The notes: generated from the letters alone by a model not told the origin. Shown: positions 42,817 through 52,688, numbered from the stretch's first letter. The stretch is 59,325 bases of DNA from Bradyrhizobium nivariense (GCF_029846715.1 NZ_JARVWW010000045.1:1-59325), one strand, 5' to 3'. Program-made: numbers and translations.

Positions 42817-44112
42817 GTGGCGAGCCGCGCAAATCAAAGGGTCTTGCTGGGATGCGTGCTGCTCTGCGCCGCGGCATTGCCATGTGCTGATTCCTCGCGC
42901 CTGAAGGCAGCGGAAAGTCAGGCCCAACCCTCTGTTGCAGCAGCGAATTTCCCAGCCGCCTCAGCGGCCCGGCTGGCCGGTGACGGCAAGCAGACGCGCT
43001 TTATCCTCGACCTCGACCAGACCGTTACCTTCCGCGCCGTCACCTTGGCTGACCCGTATCGGGTGGTGGTCGACGTCCCCCAGGTCAATTTTCAACTCCC
43101 CGCGGGCACCGGGGCCGGGGGGCGGGGACTGGTCAAGGCCTTCCGCTATGGGCTGGTGATGCCCGGCGGATCCCGAATCGTATTCGACCTGACGGGTCCG
43201 GCCAAGATCGCCAATTCCTATGTGCTGGAGGCCGCCAACGGTCAGCCGGCCCGGCTCGTGCTCGAACTGGAGGAGGTCGACCGCGCCGCCTTCGTGCCGT
43301 CGCTCGCTCCGGAAAACCGTCCTGAGCTGCGGCCCGCAATCGCCGATCCACCGCCCGCGACGGTTCCCGCATCTACACCCGCTGAAGCCGGGCAGCAGAA
43401 GGCCGATGGCCGTGCGGTGGTCGTGATCGATCCCGGCCATGGCGGCATCGACAATGGCACGCAGTCGAGCGGCGAGAGCGAGAAGAACCTGGTGCTGGCC
43501 TTTGGCCTGGCGCTGCGCGAACGGCTGGAAAAGACCGGCAAATATCGCGTGGTGATGACGCGGGACGACGACACCTTCATCCCGCTCAACGACCGGGTCA
43601 AAGTCGCCCGCAGCCTCAAGGCGGCGTTGTTCGTCTCGATCCACGCCGACGCGCTGCCGCGCGCCGAGGGCGATGCGCAGGGCGCGACGATCTACACGCT
43701 GTCCGACAAGGCCTCCGACGCCGAGGCGCAGCGGCTGGCGGATGCGGAAAACCGGGCGGACGCCATCGCCGGCTTCAACCTCGCGGAGGAGCCGACCGAT
43801 GTCGCCGACATCCTGATCGATCTCACCCAGCGGGAAACCCGCACATTTTCAAGCCGTTTTGCCCGACTGTTGATGGGCGAAATGAAGTCGACGGTGCGGA
43901 TGCACAAGCATCCCCTGAAGTCGGCCGGCTTCCGGGTCCTGAAGGCGCCCGACGTGCCGTCGGTGCTGGTCGAGATCGGCTATGTCTCCAATAAGGGCGA
44001 TCTCGATCATCTGGTCTCCGAGGGCTGGCGGTCGCGTGCCGTGGGTTCGATGGCGCAGGCGATCGAGGGCTTTTTGGCCAAGCGGATAGCCACGGCCGGG
44101 TCGTCGAACTGA
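42817..44112 (+). CDS. N-acetylmuramoyl-L-alanine amidase (AMIN + Amidase_3)
   Basis: A periplasmic peptidoglycan amidase that splits septal wall at division, 431 aa. It starts at GTG with GGAGG ten bases upstream. A signal sequence (VLLGCVLLCAAALPC) leads to an AMIN domain (TRFILDLDQTVTFRAVTLAD, about residues 55-155) that targets the septum, a Pro-rich linker, and the Amidase_3 domain: the zinc-binding VVIDPGHGGIDNGT and SGESEKNLVLAFGLALRERL, FVSIHADALPRAE and VLVEIGYVSNKGDLDHL. The arrangement matches AmiC. The PBP1A gene follows 240 bases later, a conserved cell-wall neighbourhood. Confidence 0.95.
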   Translation: MASRANQRVLLGCVLLCAAALPCADSSRLKAAESQAQPSVAAANFPAASAARLAGDGKQTRFILDLDQTVTFRAVTLADPYRVVVDVPQVNFQLPAGTGAGGRGLVKAFRYGLVMPGGSRIVFDLTGPAKIANSYVLEAANGQPARLVLELEEVDRAAFVPSLAPENRPELRPAIADPPPATVPASTPAEAGQQKADGRAVVVIDPGHGGIDNGTQSSGESEKNLVLAFGLALRERLEKTGKYRVVMTRDDDTFIPLNDRVKVARSLKAALFVSIHADALPRAEGDAQGATIYTLSDKASDAEAQRLADAENRADAIAGFNLAEEPTDVADILIDLTQRETRTFSSRFARLLMGEMKSTVRMHKHPLKSAGFRVLKAPDVPSVLVEIGYVSNKGDLDHLVSEGWRSRAVGSMAQAIEGFLAKRIATAGSSN

Positions 44113-44355
44113 GAGGGGATTTTCCGTCCCGCCGCAAAAGCCCTAGTTTGGCCACAGCGGGCGCTTTATAAAAACGCCGCAAGGGGGTTCCGGAATCGGC
44201 GAGAATCCCGTTCGGCAAGCGTCTTGAGTCCGGCACGGATAGTATTTGAGTAGGCCGGTGAATTCGCGACGTGAGAGTGGCGCCTGTTTTGGGTGCCAAG
44301 GGCTGATCTTAATCTGATCTTGGGCTGATCCAGAGTTTGAACGGATAAACAGATA

Positions 44356-46857
44356 ATGCGCTTGCTGGTGCGGTTCATGGGCTTCCTGTTCGCCGCGGGA
44401 ACGGTGTTGTTCCTGGTTGGTGTCGGTGCCGTCGCAGGCCTGATCTGGCATTTCTCCAAGGACTTGCCGGACTACTCTCAGCTTCAGGATTACGAGCCGC
44501 CGGTGATGACCCGCGTGCACGCGGTCGACGGCTCGCTGCTCGGCGAATACGCCAAGGAGCGGCGGCTTTACCTGCCGATCCAGGCGGTGCCGAAACTCGT
44601 GATCAACGCCTTCCTCGCAGCCGAGGACAAGAATTTCTACGAGCATGGCGGCATCGACTACACCGGCATGGCGCGCGCCGGCGTGGTTTACATCCAGAAC
44701 TACGGCTCCAACCGCCGTCCGCAGGGCGCTTCCACGATCACCCAGCAGGTCGCCAAGAACTTTCTTCTGACCAACGAGGTCTCCTTCGCCCGCAAGATCA
44801 AGGAAGCCTTGCTGGCGATGCGCATCGAGAAGACCTACTCGAAGGACAAGATCCTCGAGCTGTATCTGAATGAAATCTATCTGGGCCTCGGCGCCTACGG
44901 CATCGCGGCCGCGTCGCTGGTTTATTTCGACAAGTCGGTGAACGAGCTGACGGTGGCGGAAGCGTCCTATCTCGCGGCGCTGCCGAAGATGCCCGCGACG
45001 CTGCATCCGGTCCGCAACCGCGACCGCGCCGTCGAGCGCCGCAACTACGTGATCGACCGTCTGCTGGAGAACGGCTGGATCAAGCAGGCCGACGCCGACA
45101 AGGCGCGCAAGGAGCCGCTGGCCGTCACCAACCGTTCCAACGGCGCCCACACCTTCGCCGGCGAATATTTCGCCGAGGAGGTGCGCCGCGACATCTTCGA
45201 GCGCTACGGCGAGAAGAAGCTTTACGAGGGCGGCCTCTCTGTCCGCACCACGCTCGATCCCAAGATCCAGGTCATGGCGCGCAAGACCATGGTCTCCGGC
45301 CTCGTGAACTATGACGAGCAGCAGGGCTATCGCGGCGCCATGAGCAAGCTCGATATTTCGGGCGACTGGGGCGTGAAGCTCGCCGAGATCAAGTCGCTCT
45401 CCGACATCTCGCCATGGCGCATGGCGGTGGTGCTGGAGACCAGCGACCAGTCCGCGCGCATCGGCTTCCAGCCGAGCCGCGAGCTTGGCGGCGCCGTGAG
45501 CAAGCAGCGCGAGACCGGCCTCATCACGCTCGACGGCATCAAATGGGCAAGGGCGGCCTCGGGGCCTGCGAAGGGTAGGGCTGCTACGGGTGTGTCGCAG
45601 GTGCTGCAGCCCGGCGATGTGATCTATGCCGATCCGCTCTACAAGGACGGCACCGTCGTCGAGGGCCAGTACCGGCTGCGCCAGATCCCCGAAGTGTCCG
45701 GCGCGATGGTGGTGATGGACCCCTGGACCGGCCGCGTGCTGGCGATGGTCGGCGGCTTCTCGTTCGACCAGAGCCAGTTCAACCGCGCCACGCAGGCCTA
45801 CCGGCAGCCCGGTTCGTCGTTCAAGCCGATCGTCTATTCGGCCGCGCTCGACAACGGCTATACGCCCTCGACTGTCGTGCTCGACGCGCCGATCGAAATC
45901 GACCAGGGCCAGGGCGCGGGCGTCTGGCGGCCTGAAAACTTCTCCTCGGGCAAGTTCCAGGGACCGGTGACGCTGCGCAACGCGCTGCGGCAGTCGCTCA
46001 ACACGGTGACGGTGCGCCTCGCGCAGGACATCGGCATGCCCCTGATCGGCGAATATGCCCGCCGCTTCGGCGTCTATGACGAGCTGCCGAACTATCTGTC
46101 CTACGCGCTCGGCGCCGGCGAGACCACGGCGATGCGCATGGTCACGGCCTATTCGATGCTCGCCAATGGCGGCCGCCGGGTGAAGCCGACCCTGATCGAC
46201 CGTATCCAGGATCGCTACGGCCACACCATCTTCAAGCACGACCAGCGCGAATGCCGTGGCTGCGACGCGCCGGGCGGTTGGAAGAACCAGAACGAGCCGC
46301 AGCTGATCGACCGCCGCGAGCAGGTGCTGGATTCCATGACCGCCTATCAGATCACCGAGCTGATGGAAGGCGTGGTCCAGGCCGGTACCGCGACCGTGGT
46401 CAAGGAGGTCGGCAAGCCGATCGCCGGCAAGACCGGCACCACCAACGAGGCCAAGGACGCCTGGTTCGTCGGCTTCTCGCCCGACGTCGCCGTCGCCATC
46501 TATATGGGCTACGACAAGCCGCGCGCGCTCGGCAAAGGCAACGCCGCGACCGGCGGTCATCTGGCAGCTCCCATCGCGCGCGATTTCCTCAAGCTCGCGC
46601 TCGCCGACAAGCCCGCGGTTCCGTTCAAGGTGCCGGCCGGCATCAAGCTGGTGCGTGTCGTCTCCAAGACCGGCATGCGCGCCGGCCCGGGCGAGACCGG
46701 CGGAACCATCCTCGAAGCCTTCAAGCCGGGCACGGCGCCGCCGGATAACTACTCGGTCATCGGCGTGGCCGATGCCGACGGCCGCATGCCGGCGTCACAG
46801 CAGCAGCAACCGGATTCCGGCTTCTTCATGCGGCCGGGCACCGGCGGGCTGTACTAA
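44356..46857 (+). CDS. mrcA: Penicillin-binding protein 1A (bifunctional class A)
   Basis: Polymerises and cross-links peptidoglycan, 833 aa. A single N-terminal membrane anchor (FLFAAGTVLFLVGVGAVAGLIW) is followed by a GT51 glycosyltransferase (catalytic Glu in LAAEDKNFYEHGGIDYTG, plus GASTITQQVAKNF and RKIKEALLAMRIEKTYSKD), an OB-like insertion, and the transpeptidase with SxxK in RQPGSSFKPIVYSA (about 488), SLNTVTVRLAQ (SxN) and KTGTTNEAKDAWFVGF (about 691). All landmarks of an active enzyme are present. It follows the septal amidase gene. Confidence 0.96.
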   Translation: MRLLVRFMGFLFAAGTVLFLVGVGAVAGLIWHFSKDLPDYSQLQDYEPPVMTRVHAVDGSLLGEYAKERRLYLPIQAVPKLVINAFLAAEDKNFYEHGGIDYTGMARAGVVYIQNYGSNRRPQGASTITQQVAKNFLLTNEVSFARKIKEALLAMRIEKTYSKDKILELYLNEIYLGLGAYGIAAASLVYFDKSVNELTVAEASYLAALPKMPATLHPVRNRDRAVERRNYVIDRLLENGWIKQADADKARKEPLAVTNRSNGAHTFAGEYFAEEVRRDIFERYGEKKLYEGGLSVRTTLDPKIQVMARKTMVSGLVNYDEQQGYRGAMSKLDISGDWGVKLAEIKSLSDISPWRMAVVLETSDQSARIGFQPSRELGGAVSKQRETGLITLDGIKWARAASGPAKGRAATGVSQVLQPGDVIYADPLYKDGTVVEGQYRLRQIPEVSGAMVVMDPWTGRVLAMVGGFSFDQSQFNRATQAYRQPGSSFKPIVYSAALDNGYTPSTVVLDAPIEIDQGQGAGVWRPENFSSGKFQGPVTLRNALRQSLNTVTVRLAQDIGMPLIGEYARRFGVYDELPNYLSYALGAGETTAMRMVTAYSMLANGGRRVKPTLIDRIQDRYGHTIFKHDQRECRGCDAPGGWKNQNEPQLIDRREQVLDSMTAYQITELMEGVVQAGTATVVKEVGKPIAGKTGTTNEAKDAWFVGFSPDVAVAIYMGYDKPRALGKGNAATGGHLAAPIARDFLKLALADKPAVPFKVPAGIKLVRVVSKTGMRAGPGETGGTILEAFKPGTAPPDNYSVIGVADADGRMPASQQQQPDSGFFMRPGTGGLY

Positions 46858-46928
46858 GGCCTAGGACAAGACAGACGTTCTTCGCGGCGGCGGTTGCGCT
46901 TTGCAGCCGCCGCCGCTACATCCCCATC

Positions 46929-47021
46929 AAGCGCGATGATGAATCTTCGCGCTTTAGATTTTTGTTTTGCGCATGATCTGATCGGGAAACGCTCCACACT
47001 TTCCCGGACCATGCGTCATGC
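46929..47021. repeat. Two-hairpin intergenic repeat, copy 2
   Basis: AAGCGCGATGATGAA and TTCGCGCTTTAG form the first hairpin; GCATGATC and GGACCATGC the second, with inner GGGAAA and TTTCCC arms. It has the same order and much of the same sequence as the element at 17668-17770, including the GTTTTGCGCATGATCT/GTTTGAGCATGATCT middle. Confidence 0.8.
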
Positions 47022-47055
47022 ACGCGGGACCAATTCCGCGAGACCAGAGAACCAC

Positions 47056-48187
47056 ATGCGCGCCGAAATCGAACGGTTGGTAGAAGAGATCAAGCAGTCA
47101 GTCGGGCTGCTGAGGAGGCATCTTTGACGTCGAGAAATCGACGGCGCGCCTCGCTGAGCTGAACAAGCTCGCTGAAGATCCCAACCTCTGGAACGATCCC
47201 CAGAAAGCCCAGAAACTGATGCAGGAGCGAACCTCGCTTGAGGATTCGCTCTCCGGCATCGGCAAGGTCGAGCAGGAGCTCGAAGACGACATCGGCATGA
47301 TCGAGCTCGGCGAAGCCGAGGGCGATGAGGGCGTCGTCAAGGAAGCCGAAGCTGCACTGAAGAATCTCAAGAAGGAAGTCGCGCGGCGCGAGCTCGAGGC
47401 GCTGCTGTCGGGCGAGGCCGATGGTTTCGATTCCTATCTCGAAGTGCATGCCGGCGCCGGCGGCACCGAGAGCCAGGACTGGGCGCAGATGCTGTTGCGC
47501 ATGTACTCGCGCTGGGCCGAAACCCGCGGCTTCAAGGTCGAGATGCTGGAAGAGTCCGAGGGCGAAGAGGCCGGCATCAAGTCCGCGACCATTCAGGTCT
47601 CCGGCCACAATGCCTATGGCTGGCTGAAGACCGAGGCGGGCGTGCATCGCCTGGTGCGGATCTCGCCATTCGATTCCAACGCGCGGCGGCACACCTCGTT
47701 CTCGTCGGTTGCCGTGTTCCCCGTCATTGACGACAGTATCAAGATCGACATCAAGGAATCCGACGTCCGCGTCGACACTATGCGCTCCGGTGGTGCTGGC
47801 GGCCAGCACGTCAACAAGACCGAATCCGCGGTACGGCTGACGCATATCCCGACCGGCGTTGCAGTGGTCTGCCAGGCCGGCCGCTCCCAGCACAAGAACA
47901 AGGCGCAGGCCTGGGACATGCTGCGCGCGCGGCTCTACCAGATCGAGCTGAAGAGGCGGGAAGAGAAAGCCGCCGCCGATCAGGCCGCCAAGACCGACAT
48001 CGGATGGGGCCACCAGATCCGCTCCTATGTGCTGCAGCCCTACCAGATGGTGAAAGATCTGCGCACCGGTGTGCAGACCTCCGACACCTCCGGCGTGCTC
48101 GGCGGCGATCTCGACGACTTCATGGCCGCGACCTTGGCGCAGCGTGCGTTTGGCACCACCGGCGCCGACATCGAGGACGTCGACTGA
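47056..48187 (+). CDS. prfB: Peptide chain release factor 2, programmed +1 frameshift
   Basis: Terminates translation at UGA and UAA. The gene is in two frames: 47056-47124 (MRAEIERLVEEIKQS to the CTT Leu) then, after the ribosome skips one base of an in-frame TGA, 47126-48187 from GAC (DVEKSTARLAELNKL). The joined product is 376 aa, the normal length. The stop-codon recognition motif SPF is in LVRISPFDSNARRH and the catalytic GGQ in RSGGAGGQHVNKTESAV. An AGGAGG Shine-Dalgarno-like hexamer sits just before CTTTGAC, as in E. coli. The TGA overlaps the ATG of the following gene. Confidence 0.97.
47113..47128 (+). promoter_or_regulatory. RF2 autoregulatory frameshift site
   Basis: AGGAGG, CAT, CTT TGA C: a Shine-Dalgarno-like stimulator three bases before the slippery CTT-TGA-C. 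Scarce RF2 pauses the ribosome at TGA and favours the +1 shift. Confidence 0.95.
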
Positions 48188-49068
48188 TGCCCCGAATCGC
48201 CTTCATCGGGCTCGGGCGGATGGGCCATGGCATGGCCGGCCGTTATCTCGATGCCGGTTTTACGGTGATGCTGTGGAATCGCAGCAAAACAAAAGCGAAA
48301 GATCTGATCGCGCGCGGCGCGCTCTGGGCGACCTCGCCGGAGGATGCTGCGATCGACGCCGACGCCGTCGTGACCATGGTCGCCGACGACGAAGTCTCGC
48401 GCGCGGTCTGGCTCGGACCTGAGGGCGCGGCCAAGACGGCGAAGGCCGGCACCATCGCGATCGAATGCTCCACCGTTTCCTATGACCACGCCCGCGAGAT
48501 GGGTCGCGAGCTCAACGCGCGCGGGCTGATCTATATCGATTGCCCCGTGACGGGATTGCCGGATGCGGCGGCGAGCGGAAAGCTGACGCTTTTGGTTGGC
48601 GCCGATGCGGCCGATCTCGAACGCGCGCGGCCCTATCTCGAGCCGATCGGCTCGACCATCCGCCATTTCGGCGCTGTCGGTTCCGGCACGGTCTACAAGC
48701 TCATCAACAATCTGATGGGCGCGATCCAGATCGCCGGTCTCGCCGAGGGCCTCGCCATCGCCGAGCAGGCCGGCCTCGACATGAATCTGGTGCTGGAATC
48801 GATTCTGTCAGGCGTGGCAGCTAGCCCGCAAGTGCAGCGCCACTCCAAGCGCATGGTCGCCCGCGATTTTTCCGGCGCGACGTTCACGGCGGCGCTGCGG
48901 CACAAGGATGCCGCCTACGCCGTGAAGCTCGCAGAGAGCCTGCTGGCCGACAAGCCGCTGGTCTCGCGCGCCGCGGTCGAATCCTACGCGCAGGCCAAGG
49001 CCGCGATGCCTGACGACGATGAAGGCAAGATGATCGAGCTGGTGTCGCGGCCGAAGAAGCCGTCCTAG
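48187..49068 (+). CDS. NAD(P)-dependent beta-hydroxyacid dehydrogenase (3-hydroxyisobutyrate dehydrogenase family)
   Basis: A 293-residue enzyme oxidising a beta-hydroxyacid. The N-terminal Rossmann motif is IAFIGLGRMGHGMAGRYL, the substrate-binding block is YIDCPVTGLPDAAASGKL, and the catalytic Lys is in GSGTVYKLINNLMGAIQI. Candidates include 3-hydroxyisobutyrate, tartronate semialdehyde or glyoxylate/succinic semialdehyde reduction; sequence alone does not separate them. Its ATG overlaps the prfB stop codon (TGATG), so it is translationally coupled to RF2, probably by packing rather than shared function. Confidence 0.92.
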   Translation: MPRIAFIGLGRMGHGMAGRYLDAGFTVMLWNRSKTKAKDLIARGALWATSPEDAAIDADAVVTMVADDEVSRAVWLGPEGAAKTAKAGTIAIECSTVSYDHAREMGRELNARGLIYIDCPVTGLPDAAASGKLTLLVGADAADLERARPYLEPIGSTIRHFGAVGSGTVYKLINNLMGAIQIAGLAEGLAIAEQAGLDMNLVLESILSGVAASPQVQRHSKRMVARDFSGATFTAALRHKDAAYAVKLAESLLADKPLVSRAAVESYAQAKAAMPDDDEGKMIELVSRPKKPS

Positions 49069-49197
49069 CGGATCACATCGACATGGGGCAGCCTCGTTCG
49101 AGCATCGGTTTTGTAAACCGGTGCTTCATCGGAAATCGGGTGGCGCTGTTCGCCGTGTTGTCCTAGGCGGCTGTCTCGCCTACCGACATGAGACGCC

Positions 49198-50109
49198 ATG
49201 CCCCCGAACGACAACCGGATCGACGCGCGAGACTGGTCGCTGCTCGCCGTGCTCTCGGTCCTCTGGGGCGGCTCGTTCTTCTTCAATGGTGCGGCGTTGC
49301 GGGAATTGCCGCCGCTGACGCTGGTGTTTTTGCGCGTTGCACTTGGCTCTGCCATTCTTCTGCCGCTGCTCCGCATGCCGGGCATCGGTTTTCCCAAGGG
49401 TATCACGGGCTGGAAGCCGTTCGTCGCGATTGGGCTCCTCAACAATGTCATCCCGTTCTCGCTGATTGTGGTCGGCCAGACTTTCATTCCGAGCGGCCTG
49501 GCGTCGATCCTGAACGCGACCACGCCACTGTTCACGGTGATGGTGATGGCTGCGGCTGGCGAGGAGGCGTTGCAGATGCGCCGCGTGGCGGGGGTCGCAC
49601 TGGGGCTTCTCGGCGTAGTGATCCTGAGGGGATGGGGCGTCGAGACGCGGACGGAGCAGGGACTCGGCATCCTGCTCTGCCTCGGCGGCGCCTTCAGCTA
49701 TGGTTTTGCGGCGCTGGCGGCGCGGCGGCTGTTGAAGGACTCGCCGCCGCTTGGCACCGCCACTTTTCAACTTATGGCTTCGACGGTGATGATGGCGCTC
49801 GTCGCCGGCGCGGTGGAGCAGCCGTGGCGTCTCCCGATGCCGGGCCTGACGATTTGGCTCGCGGTGCTTGGCCTTGCCGGACTCTCGACAGCGCTGGCCT
49901 ATATCGTCTTCTTCCAGATCCTGCGGCGCTCGGGCGCAACCAATGTCATGCTGGTGACGCTGCTCATTCCCGTCACCGCCATTCTTCTGGGATGGCTGGT
50001 GCTGGGTGAGCCGATCTCCGTGCGCGAGATTGCGGGCGCGATCGTCATCGGCAGCGCGCTGCTGGTGATCGACGGGCGGGTGCTGAACCTGTTGCGGCGC
50101 GGCGCGTAA
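49198..50109 (+). CDS. DMT-superfamily (EamA) transporter
   Basis: A 303-residue, ten-helix membrane protein with two EamA repeats (LAVLSVLWGGSFFFNGAALR and AFSYGFAALAARRLL). The loop PFSLIVVGQTFIPSGLASIL and the ending LGEPISVREIAGAIVIG are typical. It is more hydrophobic and clearly distinct from the EamA protein at 5.9 kb. It probably exports a small metabolite. It stands alone between the dehydrogenase gene and the orphan substrate-binding protein gene. Confidence 0.9.
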   Translation: MPPNDNRIDARDWSLLAVLSVLWGGSFFFNGAALRELPPLTLVFLRVALGSAILLPLLRMPGIGFPKGITGWKPFVAIGLLNNVIPFSLIVVGQTFIPSGLASILNATTPLFTVMVMAAAGEEALQMRRVAGVALGLLGVVILRGWGVETRTEQGLGILLCLGGAFSYGFAALAARRLLKDSPPLGTATFQLMASTVMMALVAGAVEQPWRLPMPGLTIWLAVLGLAGLSTALAYIVFFQILRRSGATNVMLVTLLIPVTAILLGWLVLGEPISVREIAGAIVIGSALLVIDGRVLNLLRRGA

Positions 50110-50216
50110 GTTCCAGAGCCGTCGTTTCACCTCGCGGAAAATCGCGGCGCTTGCCAGCCGCAAGCGGCCTTGCGACACTGTCCACAAAACAAGACTAAAA
50201 CACAGGGGAGAGAACG

Positions 50217-51452
50217 ATGCCGGGTCGTCGCAACAACCTTGCTGCCCTCGCCATGCTTGCTGCCGCAGTGTTGGCCACAACACCGGCTCTGGCGCAGAAG
50301 AAATACGATCCCGGCGCTACCGACACCGACATCAAGATCGGCAACATCATGCCCTATAGCGGGCCGGCATCGTCCTATGGCGTGATCGGCAAGACCGAGG
50401 CCGCGTTCTTCAAGATGATCAACGACCAGGGCGGCATCAACGGCCGCAAGATCGACTTCATCAGCTATGACGACGCCTATTCTCCGCCGAAGGCGATCGA
50501 GCAGGCGCGCAAGCTGGTCGAGAGCGACGAGGTCTTGCTGATCTTCCAGCCGCTCGGTACGCCCTCGAATTCGGCGATCATGAAGTACATGAACGCCAAG
50601 AAGGTGCCGCAGCTCTTCGTCGCCTCCGGCGGCACCAAATTCGGCGACCCGAAGAATTTTCCGTGGACGATGGGTTTCCAGCCGAACTATCAGAGCGAGG
50701 GGCGGATCTACGCAAAGTACATCCGCGACCACTTCCCCAACAGCAAGATTGCGGTGTTCTGGCAGAACGACGATGCGGGCAAGGACCAGTTCAAGGGCCT
50801 GAAGGACGGGCTCGGCGACAAGGCCGGCATGATCATCGCCGACAAATCCTACGAGGTCAGCGATCCCTCGATCGACTCGCAGATTGTCGCCCTGCATGAT
50901 TCCGGCGCCGACATCTTCTTCTCATGGGCCGCGCCGAAAGGTTCGGCGCAGGCGATCCGGAAGGTCGGCGAACTCGGCTGGAAACCGAAATTCTTCCTGG
51001 CCAACACCGCGACCTCGGTCGCCTCGGTGCTCAAGCCCGCCGGGCTCGACTATTCCAAGGACATCATCTCGACCGTCTATCTGAAGGACCCAACCGATCC
51101 GACCTGGGACAAGGACCCGGCGGTGGTGAAGTGGCGTGAATTCATGGACAAATATTATCCTGATGGCGACAAGGCTAATTCCAACAACATCTACGGCTAC
51201 GTCCAGGCTGAGGCGATTGCGCAGGTGCTGAAGCAGTGCGGCGACAATCTCACCCGTGACAACGTCATGAAGCAGGCTACCAGCCTGAAGGATTTTCACA
51301 CCGACCTGATGCTGCCCGGCATCCTGGTGAACACCTCGGCCGACGATTATTTCCCGATCGAGCAGATGCAACTGATGCGCTTCAACGGGCAAGCCTGGGA
51401 GCTGTTCGGCGACGTCATCACCGGTGAGGTCGGCCACGAACGCAGCCAGTAG
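50217..51452 (+). CDS. Branched-chain amino acid-type ABC transporter substrate-binding protein
   Basis: A periplasmic LivK-like receptor, 411 aa with a signal peptide (NNLAALAMLAAAVLATTP, cleaved after ALA). The mature protein opens with a typical type I fold (TDIKIGNIMPYSGPASSYG) and contains GGINGRKIDFISYDDAYSP, IFQPLGTPSNSAIMKYMN and IAVFWQNDDAGKDQFKGLKD. Many relatives bind aromatic or short-chain acids rather than branched-chain amino acids. No permease or ATPase genes are adjacent, so it must share a transporter encoded elsewhere. It ends one base from the convergent O-antigen ligase gene. Confidence 0.92.
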   Translation: MPGRRNNLAALAMLAAAVLATTPALAQKKYDPGATDTDIKIGNIMPYSGPASSYGVIGKTEAAFFKMINDQGGINGRKIDFISYDDAYSPPKAIEQARKLVESDEVLLIFQPLGTPSNSAIMKYMNAKKVPQLFVASGGTKFGDPKNFPWTMGFQPNYQSEGRIYAKYIRDHFPNSKIAVFWQNDDAGKDQFKGLKDGLGDKAGMIIADKSYEVSDPSIDSQIVALHDSGADIFFSWAAPKGSAQAIRKVGELGWKPKFFLANTATSVASVLKPAGLDYSKDIISTVYLKDPTDPTWDKDPAVVKWREFMDKYYPDGDKANSNNIYGYVQAEAIAQVLKQCGDNLTRDNVMKQATSLKDFHTDLMLPGILVNTSADDYFPIEQMQLMRFNGQAWELFGDVITGEVGHERSQ

Positions 51453-52688
51453 TCAGGGCTGGCTGACGGGTTTCGCCTTCAGGACCATGCCGCCGGCGAC
51501 GCCGACGCCGAGCACATACATCCAGCCCTCGTGGAAGTCGAACAGATGCGAGTTCAATAGCGAGCTCGCGATGTTTTGCACGACGACCGCGAGGCCGATC
51601 CAGGCAGCAAGGCCCTCGCCCAGGAACAGGCGAAGGTGCGCGATCCACATGGCGTAGAGCAGGGCGATGCCCAAGAGGCCCCACTGCATGGCGACATTGA
51701 GGGGCTGGTTATGCGGGTTGCTGACGACCTCCGCATCAAGGCTGCTTTCGTTCGTGGCAGCTCGTTCGAACTGCCGCTTGATCGAGCCGGTACCGTGACC
51801 GATCAAAGGCGCCTCGGCAATGCCATGGATCGCCTTGCGCCAATAGGTCAGCCGTTGCGCGGTCGAGGCGCGGCTGATGTCCTCGTGGCCGTGGCGGTAT
51901 TCGACGGCGATGTCGGTAATGCGCTGGCGCAGATAGGACGAGGTCGTCCAGGCCAGCGCGCTTGCGGCGACCGCGCCCGCAAGCAGGAGCAGCGCCGCGC
52001 GCCGGCTCAGATGTTTCCAGGCAAACAGGCCGAGCAGCACCGCGATGCAGAGCAGCGCGGTGCGGGCCGAGGCGACGAACACCATGTTGGTGACGAACAG
52101 CAGGATCAGCGCAAGGCAGGCGGCCGTCGCCAGCACGCTCCCGCCGCGCCAGAAAGCCAGCGCGGGCAGCGCAAGCGCAAAGGCGCAGAGTGTGAATTCC
52201 TGGCTCTGGTCGACGTAATTCTTGACGGGAACGCCGGCCGATGCCGTCGCGGTGATTTTCCAGGCGGGATCGAGCAGCACGATCCAGGAGAACGCTGCAA
52301 GCAGTGCGCAGGAGGCGACAAAGGCGAGGCACACCCAGAGGCAGCGCTCCGATTGGCTGAAATGGTAGAGCAGCGGCGGAATGAGCATGAGCTTTGCGAC
52401 CGGCTTGATCGCATGCAACCGGTCTGCCCACGCGCCGTCCGACCACAGCATGCCCAGAAGCGCGAGCAGCAGGATTGCGAAGGGCAGGGCAAGCGCCGGC
52501 CGCGTGAGACTGCGCGCATAGTCGCGCCAGTCGATGGTCGGCGTCACCACCAGCAGCCAGAGCCCGACGAAGATCGAAGGCGCAGTGGTCGACCAGGGCA
52601 GCGCCGCCGCGATGAGGGCTGCGAGCAGATCGGCCGCCAGCATCAGCGTGGCCGAATTGCGCCAAGTCAGTTGCGCCAAGTCTGCCAT
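51453..52688 (-). CDS. O-antigen ligase/polymerase (Wzy/WaaL) family membrane protein
   Basis: A 411-residue protein with about eleven membrane helices. The large periplasmic loop before the last helices (EYRHGHEDISRASTAQRLTY, WRKAIHGIAEAPLIGHGTGS, then NPHNQPLNVAMQWGLLGIAL) is the Wzy_C signature region, in which the conserved His and Arg act in glycan transfer. It would join or polymerise the exported polysaccharide. The ATG at 52688 has GGGAG seven bases upstream; a longer frame begins at 52793. It is the last gene of the polysaccharide operon, 55 bases after the second glycosyltransferase gene. Confidence 0.88.
   Translation of the reverse strand: MADLAQLTWRNSATLMLAADLLAALIAAALPWSTTAPSIFVGLWLLVVTPTIDWRDYARSLTRPALALPFAILLLALLGMLWSDGAWADRLHAIKPVAKLMLIPPLLYHFSQSERCLWVCLAFVASCALLAAFSWIVLLDPAWKITATASAGVPVKNYVDQSQEFTLCAFALALPALAFWRGGSVLATAACLALILLFVTNMVFVASARTALLCIAVLLGLFAWKHLSRRAALLLLAGAVAASALAWTTSSYLRQRITDIAVEYRHGHEDISRASTAQRLTYWRKAIHGIAEAPLIGHGTGSIKRQFERAATNESSLDAEVVSNPHNQPLNVAMQWGLLGIALLYAMWIAHLRLFLGEGLAAWIGLAVVVQNIASSLLNSHLFDFHEGWMYVLGVGVAGGMVLKAKPVSQP

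Noticed and set aside
44143..46560. An 805-codon frame antisense to PBP1A (similar long frames lie antisense to the hybrid kinase and RNase E)
   Set aside because: The composition is typical of a shadow frame (rich in Arg, His, Gly, Val) and the opposite strand is unambiguous.
49085..49140. tRNA-like anticodon arm (CGGTTTTGTAAACCG, Thr-TGT-like)
   Set aside because: The T-arm, variable loop and acceptor stem cannot be found; it is at best an old remnant or chance.
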